DNA of 64,000 nucleotides, taken from Paramecium octaurelia. Taxonomy: Eukaryota; Ciliophora; Oligohymenophorea; Peniculida; Parameciidae. The position numbers and the translations under genes were made by a program. Position 1 is the first letter of the stretch. Each line of letters starts with the position of its first letter. The notes below the pieces were generated by a model. That model did no database searches. It worked only from the letters and a program-made list of their open reading frames with translations, and had not been told where the DNA came from. The DNA lies in NCBI GenBank assembly GCA_905182995.1, contig CAJJDP010000025.1, positions 575,680 through 639,679 on the forward strand, read 5' to 3'. Shown here in pieces: positions 1 through 10,774 of the stretch.

Positions 1-762
1 TTCTATATGAGGCAGGATTCACTGAATTTGGTGCTATTGCAATCACACAACCTAGAAGATTGGCAGCAATTTCATTGGCATAAAGAGTTAGAGATGAAAC
101 TGGTTTTACTATGGGCAAGGAGATATCATATCAAGTTAAACACGAATGCAGTGGAATTGATGTTGATAAAATGAAAATGAAAGTAGATTTTAAATTTAAT
201 GTAGTTTATGACTGATGGTATTCTAATAAATGAAATGCAAACTAGTGTGATGGTACCTTAGTATTCTGTAATAATTATTGATGAGGCTCATGAAAGAAAG
301 GTAAATATAGATTTGCTGATCGGAGTGTTATCAAGAGTAGTTATTGCAAGGGCCAAGATGAATAAACCATTAAGATTAGTAATCATGAGTGCCACTTTAA
401 GATTGGATGATTTCTTAAATAATAAACTAGTATTTCCAAGAACTCTCAATCTTATCAAAATTTAAACTCGTCAATATCCAGTACAAATATATTTCAATAA
501 AGTGTAAGTACCTGTAATGATTGTAGGACCAAGGATGATTACGTTTCAGCAGCCATTGAAAAGTGTGTTAAAATTCATCAGACTTTACCCCCTGGAGATG
601 TTCTAATATTTCTGACAGGACAGAAAGAAATTCATTAATGTTGTAGCATATTAAATGATAAATTACGATAAGGAATGAGAAAGTAACAAATAGATGAAGA
701 ATACTCTAATAGTGAAGAAGAAAATCAATAATAAATAAATTAATAAGAAAATGAAGAAGAAG

Positions 763-818
<56 letters not shown>

Positions 819-2723
819 GATGATAAGGCTGACTATTTAGAATTGAAAAATTTAGTTGGAACTGTTTAAATGACATAAAATAATGCCTTTAAAATCGATT
901 CAGATCTATCAGATTTTATTGTGGTTCCTCTTTATTCTAAATTAGATCTAAAAAATTAATAAATCATATTCCATAATAATCCAACTAAGAAACGAATGTT
1001 TGTTATCGCTACAAATGTTGCAGAAACTTCAATCACAATTCCAACTATACGTTATGTTGTTGATGCTGGAAAACAAAAAAGAAAAATCACAGATTCAAAA
1101 ATTGGATTAGAAAAACATGTCATTGGATGGATATCTTAGGCTGCTGCCGATCAAAGAAGTGGAAGAGCAGGTAGAACAGGCCCTGGTTATTGTTATAGGC
1201 TATATTCAACTGCTGTTTATTCAAATCAATTCTAAAAATTCGATAATCCAGAAATCACTTAAATCAGTTTGGATCATGTCATCCTATAAATGAAAAGTAT
1301 TGGAATCAAAGATGTCTATAAGTTCCCTTACTTGACAAGTCCAGATATAAAAGAAATCAAAGAAAGTCTTGGTAATTTGATCAAATTGGGAGCCATGAAA
1401 GTCAAATAAGATACTAATTCTGATAATTCAAACATTACACAATTAGGTATCATATTGTCTTAAATACCATTAAGTCCAAAATATGGTAAATTCCTCCTAC
1501 AAACTAGAATAAGGAATTTGCTCTAATATGGTATTTTGTTGGTATGCATCTTAAGTGTTGAAGAAATAATCAATAAATCAGTGTTTCAAGTTCACACTCA
1601 ACTTTAGGCTGATGATAACGAATAAGACGAAATCAAGTAATTGGAATAAGAATAAAAACAATAATAACAATAAATTAAAGATCAATTCTAATCATATAAA
1701 AATTTGAAGGCCTTTATAGAAAAGCATGGTGAAGGGTATAAAATAAGTGACTTAATATATATAATGAATATTGTTGGAACAGCAATATCTTAGATTAAAG
1801 ATGATCAAGATATCTAACAATAAATTAATTAATTGGCTTAGCAATACCATTTTATTAGTAAGTCTTTCAAAGAAATCTATTATAATTTGTTACAGATTCT
1901 TGAAATTTTGAATCTTATAGTGGAAGACAAAGCCATAGTGACTCAATGTGTTTCTGCAATTAAATAGTATTAACGACCTTCTAGGGAAGCACAAATCGTA
2001 TTGGCCGAATTAATAGTCTAGACAAATGGGTTACATAAAGTGGCAAAATTATAATGTAAACTAGATCCAGAAAGAAATATCAATCGTTATTATTATACAA
2101 CTAGAGAATATGAATAGGTACACATACACCCTACAAGTATATATTATGGAAAATAGAATTGCGAATATATATCATACTGTCAACTCCTGACTTTTGGAGA
2201 ACAACATTCATAAATCACCACTCCTAAAGTTTATATGGTAAATCTAACTGAGGTACCAAATAAGTCTCTCTTATATGATTTGGACACTCGATCTAGTTAA
2301 TTAAAGAAGCTTACAATCTATGAAAATAGTGAGTATTATGATTCAAAGAATGATAGAATGATGTGTAAAGGAAGTGCTGTAATAGAAAATTCATGGGTTC
2401 TAGAGGAGATAGAAGTAATTATTATTATTAATATTAATTAATAGATACCATTCCCTAAAGATTAATTGGGATTTTATTCAAAATTTGCAAGAGCTCTCTA
2501 TTCTGGGGAGATATTGTAGTTTTATTAGATACTCTAAAAATATTATAAATATAAGGTATCAGAAATAAGAGAATCAAATATGCAACCATATTCATAAAAG
2601 ATAATAAAGGCACTCATGTTCAATGAGATAACAACCAAGAATGAACTTATTAAGAAATGGTCGAAAGATAAACAGTATTTTTAAGTTTAAACAATTTAGA
2701 TTTCTTCTTTAAGAATGTCTTGA
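1..2723 (+). CDS. DEAH-box RNA helicase, DHX37/Dhr1 (Ecm16) type, 5' end missing
   Basis: The product is a DEAH/RHA-family RNA helicase. DHX37/Dhr1 unwinds U3 snoRNA from pre-18S rRNA in the nucleolar small-subunit processome. The frame opens at base 3 just after motif I, which lies outside the window. Visible motifs in order are TQPRR (Ia), DEAHE (II), MSATL (III), LTGQKEI (IV), NVAETS (V) and [10 protein letters not shown] (VI), followed by the ratchet/OB-fold region to the TGA at 2721-2723. Introns lie at 184-205 (22 nt) and 504-526 (23 nt). A 30-nt in-phase stretch at 2415-2444 is probably a third. The assignment to DHX37, not another DEAH helicase, rests on an acidic/polyQ linker between motifs IV and V (765-815) and on motif spacing. 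The helicase call is very safe; the subfamily is likely. It converges with the minus-strand gene ending at 2807. Confidence 0.88.
765..815 (+). repeat. (TAA)17 microsatellite encoding polyglutamine
   Basis: Seventeen in-frame TAA triplets lie inside the DEAH helicase, after an acidic Glu/Gln-rich stretch. In this genetic code they encode a Gln17 tract in the insertion between motifs IV and V. A trinucleotide tract like this is slippage-prone, so its length may vary between alleles. Confidence 0.95.
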
Positions 2724-2806
2724 CTTTGTATAGGAAGCTTATCATTAGCTGATAAAGTCAAAATGGCCACCAATTGAATGATCTTGTGTATATTATAACA
2801 GTTTAA

Positions 2807-3389
2807 TCATAATTTTTTCACTCTAAACTTTCTTATCAACACTGATTAGGTCCTTGAAGTTTGCATTAGTTAACTTTATTGAGAATTCTGCAATTAGTTT
2901 AAACTATTAGTTCTTAGCCTGGCTAATCTTTGATCTTTTTATTTGAAATCTTGGTAGTAGGTAGATTTCAAGTAATTATCTGATAATTAGTTCTTCAATT
3001 TCCTGGAGGTTTTGCTGGAGTTAGTTTCATCACCATATCCTTTTGTAGCAAGAGTAAAATTATTATCAACTGATTGAGCTCCTCCTAAACGCCTCTTTTT
3101 AGGACTACGATAAACTGATGTGGGTGAGGATACTTTCCGTCTTCTTGGTAACCTGTTAAGTAGTTCAAAGAATTGAAGGTTGTTCAATATATTTTTGTAT
3201 CTTATTACTATTCGTACAGCCCATATTATCTATTTCCATTTCTTCATTATAAATCTTCTTCTATTATGATTCGTACAAAAGTAAGGCAATGAAACCATCA
3301 CCAGTTATGCTGAAGCATTCAAAGTTCCTTCTCTACTCGACTATGAACTCTTTCCTCGTTTGTTGTATTTGAATCTACTTAAACATCAT
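2807..3389 (-). CDS. Unrecognised basic protein, 186 aa
   Basis: I do not recognise the family. The model starts at the MMFK methionines (3389), has one 22-nt intron at 3255-3276 and ends at the TGA at 2807-2809, giving 187 codons in frame. The central part has a hydrophobic/basic segment (KKWKQIIWAVRIV) followed by LQFFELLNRLPRRRKVSS. Then comes a Ser/Lys/Arg-rich, Gln/Asn-rich tail typical of disordered Paramecium termini. The intron is inferred from the frame change; without it the first exon runs into a TGA. The 5' exon is the least certain part. It ends 83 bp from the convergent helicase gene. Confidence 0.55.
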
Positions 3390-3813
3390 TCTTTTACATT
3401 AAATATTTTCCTTTCCTTTCATTTAATTAGGTGAGTTCAATGAAAAATTTTTTTTAAGCACTCATTAGCAATTAAGGTAGAATGCGATTCATTTTCTTTT
3501 TACTCGTTACACTCTGGTTTATCATTCTAAAACGGGTAGCTTTTTCAAAACGTCTTATCTAATAGTTTTCCATATCATTCTTATATATCGTAGGCAGTTT
3601 TCTTAAGTGCAACATTTAATTTTTAGCACAATAATTTCAATCAAGTTTATAACAATAAAATTCAATTAAATAACCAATATATATTTACCACTCATATACA
3701 CTACTAAACATTGATTTAATAGATTTTATATCAATAATTATTATTTCTCCAACGAAGCATCAACAAAATAATTAAATTATTTCTTCTTAGATCATAATAA
3801 TAATTATTTTATC
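3390..3813. other. Intergenic, no gene seen
   Basis: AT-rich spacer between divergent genes. No long reading frame under the TGA-only code and no RNA gene was recognised. Confidence 0.6.
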
Positions 3814-4124
3814 ATGTAATAATAGTAAGCAAGCTTCAATTTCTTTAAAGCCTAATATTTTGAGATGATCATAATTGAAACATTTCTAAACTATTTGGAG
3901 ACTAAATTCAGACAAGATTAAATCCAAAAGGCCTTCTAGTAAAATAACAACATATTAAGAATTTGAGATTTAAATAGAATGAAATATTACAAGCAAGTTT
4001 TAACTAGGGTTCCTCATTTAAAATTAAGAAGTTAGCCAAATAATCATATTATTTATAAGAAAACAAATAAGGATGTTAAAAATTCACTTTTAGATCCAAT
4101 TTAATTATAATGTTCTAATTTTGA
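3814..4124 (+). CDS. Small unrecognised Gln-rich protein, 93 aa (tentative)
   Basis: The ATG at 3814 is followed by four glutamine codons and a helical stretch containing ETFLNYLETKF. A 29-nt intron at 3939-3967 (GTA...GAG, an atypical 3' end) restores the frame, and the gene ends at the TGA at 4122-4124. The coding length is divisible by three (94 codons). No family is recognised; the first helix is vaguely LisH-like, but I would not name it so. Confidence is low because the gene is short and the 3' splice site is not the usual TAG. Confidence 0.35.
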
Positions 4125-4586
4125 AATATAGGTCATATGGCATCTTATTTTAATGACTGAACAAAAATCAAAATTTTATAATGCAATAAATTGTACTTAT
4201 AAGTCAAATGGATGTTGTAATAAATCTCGTCTAATATATTATATTATATATCAGTTTATTGTAGTTAACTAATATTATTATAAAAAAAAGTATAGCATAT
4301 GACCTAATTTTAAATAGAACAAATCTATGAGATATGAGAAAATCTTTAACGTAAATGAATGGATTTAGGATATAACTAAACATAATTAATATCATAACAA
4401 ATACTGATTTTATTAATATTATTTTAATGCAGACATAAATTATCAATTAATAAATTTATCAATATAATCGTATTTTTACCAATTAATGCATTTTAAAGAA
4501 AAGAATTTACCTAAATTTCATTAATATAAATAAAAGTTTAGATCTGTCTAACTTTTTCAAGACTCTCCTTAAATAAACCATCAAAA
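4125..4586. other. Intergenic, no gene seen
   Basis: Very AT-rich spacer. A hydrophobic minus-strand frame at 4231-4446 reads only Ile/Phe/Tyr/Asn and looks like base composition, not a protein. Confidence 0.6.
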
Positions 4587-5160
4587 ATGGCTAACTAAAC
4601 TCTCCAAGACTAGAACATATCAAACTATTATTAAGTGAATGAAAACAAATGTGATTTCCCTATAATGGCCTTCCTAAACAGATAAAACAAATAAAGAGTA
4701 AAAAAACACTTAAATAGTAAACAATATGATCAATAAGTAAATTTTTGTATTTATATTTAGAATTGTGAATTTTAAGTTGAGGTTATAAATTACAAAACCA
4801 TAGAAAAGCAATTTACGATATACCAAATAAAAGTGATTTATGGTTCACTCTATTGGATATTCTAAACAAGGTATAGTTTGTTAGAGGATTTGAATTCCAA
4901 ACTCAATAAATAGACGGTTTAACGATTGGAAAAGTTTCCCGAGAAAAGACTTTTTGGGAACTTAGATTAGTAGTTCATACTTAAACGCAAAGCTTAAATA
5001 GATTTGTACCTTAAAGTATATATAAGCATACTAAATTTAGAGTCTGTTTAAACAAGGAAGGAATGAGAAAGCAGTTAAAGAATTTATCAAACAATCACAG
5101 AAAGCTGCTATAGAAATTAATGATCCATGTGAATTAAAACATTTTAAATTAGACGCTTGA
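4587..5160 (+). CDS. PX (phox homology) domain protein, 174 aa
   Basis: A small protein made almost wholly of a PX domain, which binds phosphoinositides (usually PI3P) and directs proteins to endosomal membranes. After a ~50-residue N-terminus, the domain shows the usual pattern of three beta strands, then RYSLLEDL (equivalent of the RYSEF helix), then FPEKRLFGN (equivalent of the proline/basic loop), then helices ending in a Tyr-Leu-rich segment near residue 145. The short C-tail has no second domain, so this resembles a sorting-nexin-like stand-alone PX. Introns at 4737-4760 (24 nt) and 5016-5040 (25 nt) give 175 codons. It converges with the RING gene, 26 bp away. Confidence 0.8.
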
Positions 5161-5186
5161 TAATTTAATGTATATATAAATAGAAA

Positions 5187-6648
5187 TCATAAAAACTTTT
5201 TATATATTTTTAATTCTTAAGGCATGGCTCCAATACTTTAATCACTTTTTTCAATATTTTTCACATAATTACTTGTATTAGTATATCTATGACTTGTATT
5301 TTGATGAGAACTAGTTTTTCTATGTTAGGAAGGAGTAGAAAGTCCCATAATTTCTGAATGTAACTTCTGCATTACTTTAATGGATTAAATGAGTTCACCT
5401 TCATTATCGCCAACCCTTGCTGTTAACATTTTGAGTTTTTGATAGATACATTGCGGATCTACTTATTTATTGTTAACTGCTGCAATCACATCCTTTTCTA
5501 GCTTCAAAACATTCTTCTGAACCATTTTAAAGTACGACTGAATAATTTATACAGAAGCTTGCTCTTCTGTTTCTTAGATAAGACCTGTAGAACTTCTTTT
5601 ATGTCTAGAGTTATCTGATATTTCTTTGGATGTATTTGAACTATCTTTTGAAATTTCTTTTAAAAGTTGATTCTCTTTTTCTTTTATCATTTCGCTATAT
5701 TTTGGTGTTGATAGTTTCTTTTCTTCAGGATAATATTGTTTAGTGTCAAATACCTTATCAGTTTTACTTTGCTATTGCAATTACTGTTAGTATTATTGTT
5801 GTTGTTATTATTATTAATAGATGGTTTATTACTATTGTTAGATCGGTTTTTTATTGTCAGTTTGTTGAAACAATAATTATGATGCAATAGTTGTAGGAGT
5901 TGCAACAGGAGTGTTAGAATTGGGTTTAAAGAAATCATTAATTTTGTTTTATTAAATGTTTGATGTATTGGCTTATGTTTTAGCCTTGCCTTAAAATATT
6001 ATATTTAATACATTCAATTGTAACTTCTTATTGGGGCACTTGATAGGATTGCTTTTTTTAATGATTTGATTAGGTTGGTTTTGATTATTGTTTACTGGGA
6101 GATATTCTCTCGCTTCCTAAATTTGGTTTCTTTTTATTAAACTAGGAATGATTAAAGGCATTCTGTGGGTTATTGTGAGTGGCCTGTACAGTAAACATTT
6201 CGCTTATCTTTTAGACATTCTTATTGTTTGGTTGAGATAATTCTTAAATTTAATAGGCATTGGATTATCTTCTTCCCAAGATAGCATCTTATTAATTCTT
6301 TTAGAGTGAGAATTGGCTCTAGATTGAATATGACACTTACTTCGTTAAGTACTTCTTTTTCCATTTCACTTGAATCGGTGATTAGATATAATTCATTATT
6401 TTCTATCAACAAATTCTTGATATCATAAGTGTGTGTCAATTTACGACATTTTGGACATTGGATTCTAAATTTATTCTAGATTTGACTATTGTATAGATTG
6501 AAATGAGATACCTTGTATTTTCTTAGATTTGTATATTGACTCCGCATTTCATGCACATGGAATGTGAACATATCAACTGGATTGGATTTTAAGCAGTCAT
6601 TTTGCATAGCTGACAAATAGTAGATGAGTTTGAACTTTTATTTAGCAT
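5187..6648 (-). CDS. RING-type zinc-finger protein with Gln-rich linker, 463 aa
   Basis: Probable E3 ubiquitin ligase or scaffold. The N-terminal RING has C12-x2-C15, C27-x-H29-x2-C32-x2-C35 and a final C-x2-C (CPKC), the spacing of a C3HC4 finger. The middle is disordered, rich in Asn, Ser, Pro and Gln, with a polyQ tract mostly written as TAA near 5765-5830. The C-terminus has a predicted helical segment (around QSYFKMVQKNVLKLEKDV) and a basic Ser-rich end. Three introns restore the frame: 6486-6511 (26 nt), 6319-6340 (22 nt) and 5990-6011 (22 nt), giving 464 codons. Substrate and partners cannot be told from sequence. Confidence 0.78.
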
Positions 6649-6690
6649 TAACTGATTATTATATTTTAATATTAATATATTGTAATGTGA

Positions 6691-7075
6691 TCATTATGAC
6701 TTGGTGATTTCTGTTTTTAAGCCATCGAATGAATCAACAGGAACATGTTGAGCAAGTGTATAATATTTGCCTTTTCCATCATCTTCCTCCTTCTTCTTTC
6801 TTTGTAATCTGACTCTGATTCTTCTGGGGAGATTTCTGATTCCTCTAGCCCAAACAGCCTCATTCAAAGATGGGTCGATTCTGACATCCTCTGTGAGCAT
6901 ATTCTTTCTTGCTGACAATTAATTTCATTTTAATACCGAAATTAACAATATATGAGACAGCTCTTGGGGCCTTTCTCTTGAATGTTTCCTTGTGAACACC
7001 TTTGTGAAGATTGATGGTGTAATCTCTGCTAACTTCACCCAAAGGGTTGGGCTTTCCCTTCTCTTTCTTTACCAT
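6691..7075 (-). CDS. RPL31: 60S ribosomal protein eL31
   Basis: The 119-residue product matches eL31 throughout: DYTINLHKGVHKETFKRKAPRA at the N-terminus (shown in part), then DVRIDPSLNEAVWARGIRN, PRRIRVRLQRKK and a YYTLAQHVPVDSF end. eL31 sits near the polypeptide exit tunnel of the large subunit and helps to dock nascent-chain factors. A 25-nt intron at 6912-6936 splits the gene; the ATG at 7073-7075 and the TGA at 6691-6693 frame 120 codons. The penultimate TAA is read as Gln. Length is as usual for the family. Only 63 bp separate its start from the next upstream gene's stop, so the promoter must be very short. Confidence 0.97.
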
Positions 7076-7138
7076 TTCAAATAAATAATTTATTTAATAT
7101 CTTTAATCAAAAAATATATAAAATAAAGTTAATTAAGC

Positions 7139-7852
7139 TCACAATTATTGCTTCACCTTTACAGGTCTCCTGTTGCTATTCTTACGGGATTGCTATCTAG
7201 ATACAATATACATACACTTACTAGAGATTCATGCTATTGCTTGGACTCTACAATTTCTGCAGATCTTCATCCATGTATCGATAACCCAGAAATATTTCCT
7301 GTTGCTGAGCTTTTTGATGATTAGAGTATCGTTCATCACCCTCATGACAAACCTTAATATTCAACACACACATACTTTTTTGAGTACCGATCTCAAATAC
7401 AGGTTTCTACGTTTCAACTGCATCATCGCTTACAATTGGTTCTGCGTGTATGCTTTCGTATGTTATGGTTATTTTGGAATGGCATTCAATTTTATTCTTA
7501 AATTTGCTATGTTGATTGGTTATTGCAATTTTATATTAAATGCATGATGAGATTGTTCAATATCATAATCACATCCTTTGTTCATATCACTCTTCTTATT
7601 CATTAATTGATTAACAAACACAAACTTTTCTTTTATTGATTCCCTCAGTGGAGTTGTTTAATGGTTTGGAGGATTGACCCTTATGGGTGAAAGTTAAGGA
7701 CTCTTTAAGAATAACTTTTTAAAGCTTAGCCTATCTGATGGCTGAGTTTTGGTAATGTTGGAAACCTGAGTGCCTTATTTTTTTTCGCCTTCCTCAGAAT
7801 CCACAGATTACTCAATATCCCATCCTTATAGATAATCATTTTATTTATACAT
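7139..7852 (-). CDS. Unrecognised Ser/Gln-rich protein, 221 aa
   Basis: The family is not recognised. Two introns, 7353-7375 (23 nt) and 7197-7221 (25 nt), join frames that would otherwise hit TGA, giving 222 codons from the ATG at 7852. The N-terminal half is disordered (GWDIEQSVDSEEGEKKQ, then LSFKKLFLKSPQLSPIR). The middle is basic and helical (QAMMQLKRRNLYLRSVLKK). A segment EIFLGYRYMDEDLQKLQ is followed by a basic tail. A plus-strand frame over the same bases (7173-7547) is its shadow. A nuclear or cytoskeletal adaptor role would be a guess. Confidence 0.65.
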
Positions 7853-8226
7853 AAAATTATATTCCCAAATCACACTAAATTCAGATAATATCATTTTATC
7901 AATTACAACTTTCAATAATAACAATAGACAGAATTAAATTTACATCCAATCAATCATTTAGCATAGCTGATACTAAATTAATATCTATAATTTATATCCA
8001 AATGTGGTTAATTCTAAAACATGATGTATTGATTTCAACTATATTCTAGAATAAATGATAGATTGATATTTTATCATGTATCTCATTAAAGACTTTTAAG
8101 AATATTTATAGCAGCTGATAAATGTTTATCTCTGCATTTAAATAAAATATGTTGTTTGAATATTAATGGGTTCTGATCTTTTTCTGTTAATATCAAAAAT
8201 AAGACAAATATGAATTTTGATTAATT
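7853..8226. other. Intergenic, includes left edge of the duplication
   Basis: No gene seen. The first copy of the 1,393-bp duplicated segment begins at 7988. Confidence 0.6.
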
Positions 8227-9380
8227 ATGACTCTCAATATTTAACTAGAATTTAAGAAATAGATATATAGAGTATAGGAGAATCAAAAAGAAGATGACTA
8301 TGATATAAGACTGGAGAAGGAACTATCTCTTTATTTCATGTTAATAAATGAGATTTAGCCGGTCTTATTAATAGTAATATAATTATTCTATCACGGGATT
8401 GTGTAATTCATAATTGGAAATATGCTTATTACAAAATTTTAATCAAGATAAATCGATAGTAGAATTGATTCCATAAAAAGTAGGCATCTATTTTTATTTA
8501 CTACTTTCTAAAAACTTTTATAATTTAAACATTTAGACATTGTTAATAATGGTTATTAAATGCTTTATAGATAAAAACTATTTGGACAGGATAAAAATGT
8601 AATACTATTTTAAACAAAAAGTATTTTGTTTTTCAATTATCTAAAGAGGAGTTATCTGAAATTGAAAATAATAATAATATCTTCTTTATATTTATTCATT
8701 GAAATTGACTATATTTGGCAATCAAGGCCAATGCTAAATTTACTTATCTAAGAAGCTATTTATTCTTTGACCTAAATTTAAAGGATGGAAGTTACCGTGA
8801 ATAGTGGATTTGATTGCTGTTTATTCATACAGATTCTACTACAAATGATCTGAAATATATTTTAATACATTGTGATCGCTTATCACTAAAAATTTCTTAA
8901 TTACGTAATTGGCATATTGATGATTAGCTAATACAACGAAGTTACTTGCGCTATTGGAATATTATATATATGATGTACTATTGATTAGGACTTTTGCAGA
9001 GTAGCCATTTTGTGATAGAAATTAATTCCTGCTTGCCCAATGCCTCCAATGCTCTTTCAACAGTGTTACTAGCAATTTAGATAGTAAGTAGAATACCTTG
9101 CATATTTATTGATGCTAAGTTAGAAGAACTATTGCAAGACTAATTGAACCAGATAGGCTTTTTCTTGACTTGGGATCCAGTATTAGAGAATATGTTATAG
9201 TACATAGTTTCCATACTCTGTCTAACTTAGGATATTGTAATTTTAGACTGACAATCTAATGATTTTAGCGATTTGTTGTTGAGAATATTGTTAAATAATT
9301 TTGTGAATGATTTTGCAACCATAGATTTGTTATCCCATGTAATTGAACTATGGATATGATGTATAAGAGATACTGATTCT
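7988..9380. repeat. 1,393-bp duplicated segment, copy 1
   Basis: This segment is repeated at 9382-10774 with no difference that I could see. The two copies are separated only by one N at 9381. It holds a copy of the small plus-strand gene (8227-8659) and a truncated 3' part of the PUF gene (8722-9380, minus strand). Identical copies on both sides of an N are best read as unmerged overlapping contig ends, so only one copy probably exists in the cell. Confidence 0.9.
8722..9380 (-). pseudogene. Truncated duplicate of the PUF gene 3' end (assembly copy)
   Basis: This is the same sequence as 10116-10774. It starts abruptly at the N at 9381 inside a PUF codon series and so lacks the N-terminal half. 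It is not a real decayed gene but almost certainly an artefact of the join. The equivalent duplicate of the small plus-strand gene lies at 8227-8659. Confidence 0.8.
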
Positions 9381-9381
9381 N

Positions 9382-10774
9382 TAATTTATATCCAAATGTG
9401 GTTAATTCTAAAACATGATGTATTGATTTCAACTATATTCTAGAATAAATGATAGATTGATATTTTATCATGTATCTCATTAAAGACTTTTAAGAATATT
9501 TATAGCAGCTGATAAATGTTTATCTCTGCATTTAAATAAAATATGTTGTTTGAATATTAATGGGTTCTGATCTTTTTCTGTTAATATCAAAAATAAGACA
9601 AATATGAATTTTGATTAATTATGACTCTCAATATTTAACTAGAATTTAAGAAATAGATATATAGAGTATAGGAGAATCAAAAAGAAGATGACTATGATAT
9701 AAGACTGGAGAAGGAACTATCTCTTTATTTCATGTTAATAAATGAGATTTAGCCGGTCTTATTAATAGTAATATAATTATTCTATCACGGGATTGTGTAA
9801 TTCATAATTGGAAATATGCTTATTACAAAATTTTAATCAAGATAAATCGATAGTAGAATTGATTCCATAAAAAGTAGGCATCTATTTTTATTTACTACTT
9901 TCTAAAAACTTTTATAATTTAAACATTTAGACATTGTTAATAATGGTTATTAAATGCTTTATAGATAAAAACTATTTGGACAGGATAAAAATGTAATACT
10001 ATTTTAAACAAAAAGTATTTTGTTTTTCAATTATCTAAAGAGGAGTTATCTGAAATTGAAAATAATAATAATATCTTCTTTATATTTATTCATTGAAATT
10101 GACTATATTTGGCAATCAAGGCCAATGCTAAATTTACTTATCTAAGAAGCTATTTATTCTTTGACCTAAATTTAAAGGATGGAAGTTACCGTGAATAGTG
10201 GATTTGATTGCTGTTTATTCATACAGATTCTACTACAAATGATCTGAAATATATTTTAATACATTGTGATCGCTTATCACTAAAAATTTCTTAATTACGT
10301 AATTGGCATATTGATGATTAGCTAATACAACGAAGTTACTTGCGCTATTGGAATATTATATATATGATGTACTATTGATTAGGACTTTTGCAGAGTAGCC
10401 ATTTTGTGATAGAAATTAATTCCTGCTTGCCCAATGCCTCCAATGCTCTTTCAACAGTGTTACTAGCAATTTAGATAGTAAGTAGAATACCTTGCATATT
10501 TATTGATGCTAAGTTAGAAGAACTATTGCAAGACTAATTGAACCAGATAGGCTTTTTCTTGACTTGGGATCCAGTATTAGAGAATATGTTATAGTACATA
10601 GTTTCCATACTCTGTCTAACTTAGGATATTGTAATTTTAGACTGACAATCTAATGATTTTAGCGATTTGTTGTTGAGAATATTGTTAAATAATTTTGTGA
10701 ATGATTTTGCAACCATAGATTTGTTATCCCATGTAATTGAACTATGGATATGATGTATAAGAGATACTGATTCT
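9382..10774. repeat. 1,393-bp duplicated segment, copy 2
   Basis: Second copy of 7988-9380, at an offset of 1,394. This copy is continuous with the intact PUF gene on its right, whereas copy 1 is continuous with the correct left flank. Confidence 0.9.
9621..10053 (+). CDS. Small unrecognised protein, 137 aa (tentative)
   Basis: The ATG at 9621 opens a frame of charged sequence (ENQKEDDYDIRLEKELS). A 19-nt intron at 9734-9752 leads into a second exon ending at the TGA at 10051-10053, with 138 codons in all. The second exon has a segment ICLLQNFNQDKSIVELIPQK and then a hydrophobic stretch. No family is recognised. It converges with the PUF gene, 62 bp away. The same gene is duplicated at 8227-8659. 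Codon content is AT-driven towards the 3' end, so the last third may be wrong. Confidence 0.42.

Noticed and set aside
4231-4446. 71-aa hydrophobic minus-strand ORF
   Set aside because: Composition of Ile, Phe, Tyr and Asn only, as expected from random AT-rich DNA.
7173-7547. 124-aa hydrophobic plus-strand ORF
   Set aside because: Shadow of the minus-strand gene at 7139-7852, whose frame is supported by two introns and protein-like composition.
8227-9380. A second small gene and a second PUF pseudogene
   Set aside because: They lie in the exact duplicate joined by one N and are better explained as an assembly artefact than as gene duplication with decay.
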